Below the pieces are notes generated by a model. It had not been told where the DNA came from and did no database searches. It saw nothing but the letters and a program-made list of their open reading frames with translations. Of a stretch of DNA of 43,182 bases, positions 38,085 to 43,182 are shown in pieces (the stretch's first letter is position 1; every line of letters begins with the position of its first letter). Source of the DNA: Tritrichomonas foetus (taxonomy: Eukaryota; Parabasalia; Tritrichomonadida; Tritrichomonadidae). The translations under genes and the position numbers were made by a program. The stretch covers positions 37,159 through 80,340 of the forward strand of contig MLAK01000670.1 of assembly GCA_001839685.1 (NCBI GenBank). The letters are read 5' to 3'.

Positions 38085-39422
38085 ATGTCTGATTCCGATA
38101 GCAGTGATTCTGGCATCTCCAGGCCAGTCTCTAAATTTGCTGGCCTGTTGGATGACGACGACGACGATTATGGATACGAAGAAGAAATCGAAGAATCTCC
38201 TGAAAACGAAATCGACAACAATAATATTATCGAAGAAAAAGCGCCATCAATTCCTGAGCCAATTCCCACTCCGACTGTCGCAGCTCCCCCTCCTCCTCCG
38301 CCAAAGAAACAAAAGAAACAAAAATCTGAAGATGAAGACGAAGACGCATTTTTTTCAGCACTTGCAGCAAAACAGTCTCAACAGCCCAAAAGGCAGCCTC
38401 AAATTCAAGCCGCACATAAAAAACTACAGCTTAATATTGCACGAGAATTAATTGACAGATATTATGAAACATCATTTGATGATGCCACAAAACTACCAAA
38501 AAATGCATCCAATATAAAATTTATCTCAAAAAGAAAAAATTGGCCTGGATTTTCACCTCCAACTTTTTCAATGAAAGAAACTCAAAAGCAGAAATTTTCT
38601 TTAGCTTTGTCTGATTACGGTCAACGAAGTAAAGCAGAATTTTCACTTTTACAAAAACAAATGAATATTGATGCAATGGTTTATCAATTACACTCAAATC
38701 CATATAATTATTCCCTTTTAATGGGCCTTGCTAGATATCACCTATTTAAAAATGAATTCAATGAGGCAACTGATTTTGTTCTTCGTTTAACCTTAATTCT
38801 GCAGCAAACTCTTCCTAATAAATTTGTGTATGGTGTCACGAAATTAATTGATTCTATTGATTTTTATGACATTGTTGCTTTTATTGCTCGATTTGCATTT
38901 AGGAGAGGTTGTAATGACACGTCTACAGAATTATGGAAGTTTGCAATTAGTGTATGTGAAGATAATGATCCAAATTGTTTCTTTTTATGTGCAGCAGTTC
39001 CTGCTTTATTTTCAAATGATTTGGAATTCATTCAATCTGTCATTAAATCTGAGCGAACATTTAGAGGAATTCCTATTTCGTTTATTCCTGATTGGCAAAT
39101 TTGTGAAGCTTTGCTTTTATTGGATGAGAACTTAAATAAAGTTGTTAATCTATGGCCTGATGTGTTTTCTGAAGATGAAATTAGTGATGATAAAATGCCA
39201 TCTCAATTACAAAGAATTGTGATTGCTTTAAGAAGAAGAATCAAGCCATTTTTGGATAAAGAGGAAGTTCAATTTGCAATTGATGAAGCGAAAAATAAAA
39301 AAGTTGATGTTGAAGCTGAAAAGAAGCAAATTTATGATAAATGGAGTAAATTCACAGATGATATTGATGTTTCATTGATTGTTGAAGAAGATGCACTCCC
39401 TGTCAATGCTGAAAACACTTAA
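38085..39422 (+). CDS. TCF25/Rqc1-family ribosome quality-control protein
   Basis: This 445-residue protein belongs to the TCF25 (Nulp1) family, whose yeast member Rqc1 works with Ltn1/listerin and Cdc48 on stalled 60S subunits to mark nascent chains for degradation. The N-terminal 110 residues are acidic and low in complexity (runs of Asp and Glu, a Pro block PPPPPP, then Lys-rich KKQKKQK), as in the family. The diagnostic core begins at about 151 with NWPGFSPPTFSM (compare the family's NWPxxxxxGLSM). It continues with a helical region in which QLHSNPYNYSLLMGLARYHL corresponds to the HPYHxDSLLQLSD element, followed by paired helices with RGCNDTSTELWKF. The protein is shorter than human TCF25 (about 676), lacking part of the C-terminal helical array. 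Its own C-terminus is charged. ATG 38085 is the natural start, since MSDSDSSDSG begins the acidic tail. Confidence 0.8.
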   Translation: MSDSDSSDSGISRPVSKFAGLLDDDDDDYGYEEEIEESPENEIDNNNIIEEKAPSIPEPIPTPTVAAPPPPPPKKQKKQKSEDEDEDAFFSALAAKQSQQPKRQPQIQAAHKKLQLNIARELIDRYYETSFDDATKLPKNASNIKFISKRKNWPGFSPPTFSMKETQKQKFSLALSDYGQRSKAEFSLLQKQMNIDAMVYQLHSNPYNYSLLMGLARYHLFKNEFNEATDFVLRLTLILQQTLPNKFVYGVTKLIDSIDFYDIVAFIARFAFRRGCNDTSTELWKFAISVCEDNDPNCFFLCAAVPALFSNDLEFIQSVIKSERTFRGIPISFIPDWQICEALLLLDENLNKVVNLWPDVFSEDEISDDKMPSQLQRIVIALRRRIKPFLDKEEVQFAIDEAKNKKVDVEAEKKQIYDKWSKFTDDIDVSLIVEEDALPVNAENT

Positions 39423-39448
39423 TTATATATATATAGTTATTTATGAGT

Positions 39449-39531
39449 AAACATTATATGAATTGTTAAACATTATATGAATTGTTAAACATTATATGAA
39501 TTGTTAAACATTATATGAATTGTTAAACATT
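39449..39531. repeat. Tandem repeat, four 19-base units plus a partial unit
   Basis: The unit AAACATTATATGAATTGTT occurs four times without a mismatch (39449-39467, 39468-39486, 39487-39505 and 39506-39524), followed by seven bases of a fifth. It lies in the 274-base gap between the converging TCF25 and kinase genes, starting 27 bases after the TCF25 stop, and probably falls within one or both 3' untranslated regions. Perfect identity points to recent expansion, so copy number may vary between strains. Confidence 0.95.
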
Positions 39532-39696
39532 GGTTCTGTTGCATATTACATGTATAGATAATAACGTTGATATTGTCAGATTACTTCTATTAAATTCTGT
39601 AATTGATGTTAATTAATTTTATATTGAAGAAAAGAACAAATTTATTAATTTTTTTTAGATAAATAAAACAACTATAATAAACAGAAACTAAATTTG

Positions 39697-41742
39697 TTAA
39701 ATAAACGTAGGAAGTCTATTTAAAACATCTTTGTTTAACTCCGCAAGTGATGCAATATTTGTACAGCACCATGAATCAGGTTTTTCTCTCGATTTGACTG
39801 CACTTTTAAGTTCTTCAAAATCTGCAACAGAAACATCATTTGCATTACGAGCATTTTCAAAATAAGATAAATCAGTTGCATCTTTTACATCAGGAATAAA
39901 AGGGGCATGCGTTTTATATAATTGATCAAAACTAATATCTTTAAAAACTTCATATTTTTTCAAAGCTGCTGCATTTGGTCTCTTTTTGGGATTAAGCTGA
40001 AGCAAATCGCTAACAAATTTTTTATAATTATCACTAATTTCAATATCATCAGGCCATCCATATTTTCCTGCAACAATCTTGGAAAAAACTTGTGATTCTG
40101 TATCTCCAATAAAAGGAGGCTGTCCAACAACAAGCTCATAAGCGATTGCACCAACTGCCCACCAATCAGCAGCAGGTGTATAATCACTTTTTAACAAGCT
40201 TTCAGGTGCAATGTAATGCGGTGTTCCAATGATTCCTCTTTTTCTTGGACTTCCATCATCGACTTTCTCGGTAATTGGTGACTGTGATTGTGCGAATCTA
40301 AATAATAAAGATCGATTAAACTCTCTTTGCTCAGCACCAAATTTACTTAATCCAAAATCAGTTAATTGGAGATGACCATTATCAGATATTAAAATATTAT
40401 CAGGTTTCAAATCACAATGAACAACGTCTAAAGAATGTAAATATTCAACTGCATTTATAAGTTCAGCAACATAAAAAACAGCAGTTTCTTCTTCTAGGCT
40501 TCCAACTGATTCAAGTAATGCAAAAAGATCACCTCCTCTTGCAAAACCCATCACAAAAAAAATTGTACCGCATGCGCGAAATGACCAATATAAAGAAACA
40601 ACTGATGGATTACTAGCGCGACACATTACTTCCCTTTCAGTGTCTAAAACTTCATTTTTTGTTTGGTAATCATCTGCTAAAATCGCTTTTAAAGCAAAAA
40701 TATCACCGGTTTGTTTTCTTTTGCAGAGAAAGACAGAACCAAACGCTCCTCGTGAAATTGGAGCAATAATATGAAAGTCATGCAAACGTGGCAGTGGAAG
40801 TGGTGGCATGGAATATCCATCATTGAAATTTGGTGAATCTTCAGAAAAAATTGATTCAACTGCTTGTTTTGCAAGTTTTGTTCCTTCTACCATTAAATTG
40901 TCTCTTCTTTTAAATAAAGTGACAATCTTTGGAGGAACTTTCATTTGATCTTTTTCAATTCTATCGATGATTTGTTTTGATTGAAAATGCGCAAGTTGAG
41001 AAGTGAACATTGATGTTTCAATAACTTTTTTAATGTCAGCAAGATTATAAAATTCATTATTTTCATTATTCATAGTTTCATTACATTCATCTTCACCAAT
41101 GATACTTCCTTGTTCATCACTTTTTCCTTGATTTCCACAAAAATCAGTAATTAAAGATAAAATTTCTTGATTAATTTGCTGCCATTCAACCTTCATTGAA
41201 TGACAGCCAAGACACTGCTTGACATGTGATTGAAACTCATCTTGATTTATTTGGCATTCACATATTCTGCAAAACGGTTTGTTTTCTTTTACTGGAGAAT
41301 CAAAACAGACCCTATTTAATTCGGTGTTTTTCGTAGGTGTTCGGCTCTTTTTGGAATTTTTCAAGAAATTCGATGGCTGCCTTTGTGGAGTTCTTGTCGC
41401 CCTGTCCCACCTCTTTACGAGCTGGTGGCTTATCTGTGAAAGCGGATGAAGCGCATGCTTTATTTTGAGAAGCAGGAAGAGAAATTGAAGTCGATGTGAA
41501 TTTGTTTCATCAGAAAATGAAATTGAATTACTCGAACTTGTATCAATGACATCAATAATACATTTCTCTAATCCTTCAGGCGACGATACTGTCAGCTTTT
41601 GAAAATGTTCGGTAATTTTTAATTCTGCAATTGTCGATGGATTTACGTTTTTGATAAAATCTGAAATAAGTGAAAGTCCCCATTCTTTGGTTTCTTGCAA
41701 ATAAATATCGTCGGAAAAACAAGGGATGGGAATATCATTCAT
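39697..41742 (-). CDS. AGC protein kinase of the IRE/MAST/Greatwall type with N-terminal zinc finger
   Basis: The 681-residue protein is a Ser/Thr kinase. A C2HC-like zinc finger lies at 158-177 (CRICECQ...HVKQC, Cys158, Cys161, His173, Cys177). The same kind of finger precedes the kinase in plant IRE and fungal Rim15 proteins, relatives of MAST and Greatwall. The kinase domain spans about 323-606: glycine loop GAFGSV (332-337), Lys352 in FALK, Glu369, catalytic loop HCDLKPDN (442-449), DFG (462-464) and APE (512-514). An insert of about 40 residues between DFG and APE, containing SPRKRG before IIGTPHYIAPE, is the mark of the IRE/MAST/Greatwall branch, as is the ESLL motif. Notably the HRD arginine is Cys443. 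A C-terminal extension with DLSYFEN resembles the AGC tail. Relatives control quiescence or mitosis through PP2A inhibitors; that role here is inferred. An upstream finger-kinase linker (about 180-310) is Asn/Glu-rich. Confidence 0.87.
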   Translation of the reverse strand: MNDIPIPCFSDDIYLQETKEWGLSLISDFIKNVNPSTIAELKITEHFQKLTVSSPEGLEKCIIDVIDTSSSNSISFSDETNSHRLQFLFLLLKIKHALHPLSQISHQLVKRWDRATRTPQRQPSNFLKNSKKSRTPTKNTELNRVCFDSPVKENKPFCRICECQINQDEFQSHVKQCLGCHSMKVEWQQINQEILSLITDFCGNQGKSDEQGSIIGEDECNETMNNENNEFYNLADIKKVIETSMFTSQLAHFQSKQIIDRIEKDQMKVPPKIVTLFKRRDNLMVEGTKLAKQAVESIFSEDSPNFNDGYSMPPLPLPRLHDFHIIAPISRGAFGSVFLCKRKQTGDIFALKAILADDYQTKNEVLDTEREVMCRASNPSVVSLYWSFRACGTIFFVMGFARGGDLFALLESVGSLEEETAVFYVAELINAVEYLHSLDVVHCDLKPDNILISDNGHLQLTDFGLSKFGAEQREFNRSLLFRFAQSQSPITEKVDDGSPRKRGIIGTPHYIAPESLLKSDYTPAADWWAVGAIAYELVVGQPPFIGDTESQVFSKIVAGKYGWPDDIEISDNYKKFVSDLLQLNPKKRPNAAALKKYEVFKDISFDQLYKTHAPFIPDVKDATDLSYFENARNANDVSVADFEELKSAVKSREKPDSWCCTNIASLAELNKDVLNRLPTFI

Positions 41743-42337
41743 AAATTTTAAACGTTCTCTTCATTGTTGAAGAGATGATGGATTTTCATCTCCTTTTCAT
41801 TTTTTTTAAAAAAATAGAATTGTAGAATCATTTCATTCATGTTTCACGATAATTTAAGTCACTTTAAAAGGTCAAAGTCATGCTAGATGTCAAATTTATC
41901 TTCGATAATCATTAGATAAGATCGATTTAAGCATATGTTCAACTCAAATTTGCAGTTTATTCGAAATTTTAATATTTTATCGCTGGAATTTTGATTTTGA
42001 TTCCCAAAATTTTCTAAATTCACGATATTTATTTTTGTTTTGTTTCTTTAAAACTTGAAGATATGACTCATTACATGTTTTCCACCGAAAAATCGTTATA
42101 TCCGCAATCAAAAATAGAATAGCTAATTAAGAATTTGATCATTTTAGAAAACTGACAAGAATTTGATTCATCGTTTCTAACTGGATTGGATCACTTTTTC
42201 ACGTGTTGAGATGCCTTAATTTATGCAATTTGTGAAAAAAAAAAAAAGTTTTTTGTTTTTGACAAAACGAAAAATAATTGTGTGTGTATGTTTTATTAAC
42301 AAATGCTTTTGGCATTTTCTCTTGTTCTGAATTTGAT
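41743..42337. other. 0.6 kb intergenic region between kinase and CUE genes
   Basis: AT-rich spacer with one TCACTTTTT copy (42191-42199) and a poly-A run at about 42235-42246. It should contain the minus-strand kinase promoter. No gene is supported. Confidence 0.5.
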
Positions 42338-42856
42338 TTAAATTTGTGAGTAAGTCTTCCCACCCCTCTTCATCTTCGCCTTAAATTTGGCCCATCCGGT
42401 GACTTCTGGCCTTTCGTATCCACTGTTAATTATTGGTTGTGAGAATGCCTCGAATCCACCTACTTGGATGTCACTTTGAAGGCTGATTGTCGGTGGTTGA
42501 TAAACAAATTCCGGCTCGCTTTTGATTGTGATGTCATCATTTCCATCAAAGCCTTCTCTTACAACTTCTGCATCAGGTGGCCACCTCAAAAAGTCGGCTG
42601 GAAAGATGTGAACCTGAGCCTTCTTTTTGTGTGATTTGTGCTTGTGCTCCTTGCTTTTCTTTGGCTTGCTGCTACCTGAAGTTGACGATGAATGACTTTT
42701 ACTGTCAGACGACATTGAAAGGAGGACTGTTAAGGCGGAATCGATATTTCCCTTCTTTTCTCGTAAAACGCGCTCGATTGTGGATTCTGAATGTTGAGGA
42801 AGCATTTCCTTCAACTGTTTAACACGACTTCGAATGTCAGACTCGCGGAGAGACAT
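42338..42856 (-). CDS. Small CUE-domain protein (predicted ubiquitin binding)
   Basis: This 172-residue protein has an N-terminal CUE-like domain at about residues 10-48. VKQLKEMLPQHSESTIERVL provides the MLP motif (CUE proteins have MFP), and the second half GNIDSALTVLLSM carries the di-leucine that contacts ubiquitin. A Ser/Lys/His-rich linker (about 49-78, with SKPKKSKEHKHKSHKKK) could serve as a nuclear signal or RNA contact. The remaining 90 residues, starting HIFPADFLRWPPDAEVVREG, are well conserved in appearance (Trp, Pro and Phe-rich), do not match a family I know, and end in a basic tail (KFKAKMKRGGKTYSQI). The protein probably adapts ubiquitinated cargo to an unknown partner. The initiator-like TCATATT lies just before the ATG. 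Confidence 0.72.
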   Translation of the reverse strand: MSLRESDIRSRVKQLKEMLPQHSESTIERVLREKKGNIDSALTVLLSMSSDSKSHSSSTSGSSKPKKSKEHKHKSHKKKAQVHIFPADFLRWPPDAEVVREGFDGNDDITIKSEPEFVYQPPTISLQSDIQVGGFEAFSQPIINSGYERPEVTGWAKFKAKMKRGGKTYSQI

Positions 42857-43182
42857 GGAAATATGAAAAAAATTGAAAAAGGATTAATTCGAAACATTGA
42901 AAAATTGAATAGTGATTCATTTGCTCTAATTCAATTTTCAGAAGATTAGGAGAAAGATTGGTGAAATTGATTGTGTGTGGTTGAGACATAATTTCAATTC
43001 TTTACATATTCGTTCTGAGAATTTTCTGAGTTAAGAACGGAGAAGTAAACCATTGAAAAAAATGAATCAGAACTTGACCAGTTGTAAAGCATTCAATATT
43101 CACAGAAACATCATCTATCAAAGAAGATTTTTTTTTGCTTCACAAAGATGTATACAAACCAAATAGTCTTAACGTACGAAAT
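42857..43182. other. Upstream region of the CUE gene, to window end
   Basis: AT-rich sequence with the minus-strand initiator-like motif at 42860-42866 on its inner edge. No reading frame or RNA gene is supported before the window ends. Confidence 0.5.
42860..42866 (-). promoter_or_regulatory. Initiator-like TCATATT before the CUE gene
   Basis: On the minus strand TTTTTTCATATTTCC immediately precedes the start codon. TCA is eight bases from the ATG, matching the trichomonad initiator arrangement. Confidence 0.4.

Noticed and set aside
39449..39531. CRISPR-like array
   Set aside because: The repeats are directly adjacent with no spacers and the genome is eukaryotic; it is a simple minisatellite.
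1..43182. Mobile elements (Maverick/Polinton, mariner, retroelements)
   Set aside because: No transposase, integrase or polymerase motif, and no terminal inverted repeat pair, was seen anywhere in the window.
1..43182. Canonical trichomonad introns (GTATGT...ACTAACACACAG)
   Set aside because: No copy of the ACTAACACACAG branch/acceptor was found on either strand by eye, and all main genes are open as single exons.

Overview
The window is 43 kb of AT-rich nuclear DNA from a flagellated protist. Every protein gene can be read as a single exon and is separated from its neighbours by 0.15-2.2 kb of very AT-rich spacer. The gene content is eukaryotic: two Rab GTPases, a RhoGEF, an E2F factor, an AGC kinase and a central-pair axonemal protein. 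Stops are standard TAA/TAG/TGA. Many starts have a TCA-type initiator-like motif just upstream, as in trichomonads. The best fit is a parabasalid, probably Tritrichomonas-like rather than Trichomonas vaginalis. This is inferred from gene style and AT content; no species-diagnostic marker is present.

Left arm (1-3009): a gene graveyard. A frameshifted, stop-riddled glycoside hydrolase relic resembling family 95 (alpha-L-fucosidase/alpha-L-galactosidase) is followed directly by a relic of a TKL-type protein kinase.

3010-12448: a large RhoGEF-PH-kelch protein with a long Ser/Pro/Gln tail (+), a beta-helix type I membrane protein (-), a small Gln-rich protein (-), then 2.2 kb of spacer with possible coding relics.

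12449-25142: a forward-strand run of a Rab GTPase, an FCP/SCP-type phosphatase, a tandem winged-helix (atypical) E2F factor, a Uso1/p115-like giant golgin, a GC-rich plant-type GDP-mannose 3,5-epimerase, and tRNA-Ser(GCT).

25143-43182: a CFAP46-like flagellar central-pair protein (+), a large alpha-solenoid protein, possibly HEATR5/Laa1-like (-), a Rab11-like GTPase (+), a TCF25/Rqc1 ribosome-quality-control protein (+), an IRE/MAST/Greatwall-type kinase with a zinc finger (-), and a small CUE-domain protein (-).

The genes do not form an operon-like system. Several belong to membrane traffic (two Rabs, the Uso1-like tether, perhaps the HEAT protein), but this may be chance. The points most worth following are the GDP-mannose 3,5-epimerase, whose catalytic residues all align with the plant enzyme at one constant offset; the tandem-domain E2F; the HCD-type kinase; two unannotated spacer segments with nested stem-loops (14894-14957 and 16081-16170); and a 9-base motif, TCACTTTTT, concentrated in spacers. 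Features were read by eye, so family names rest on recognised motifs and not on database searches.
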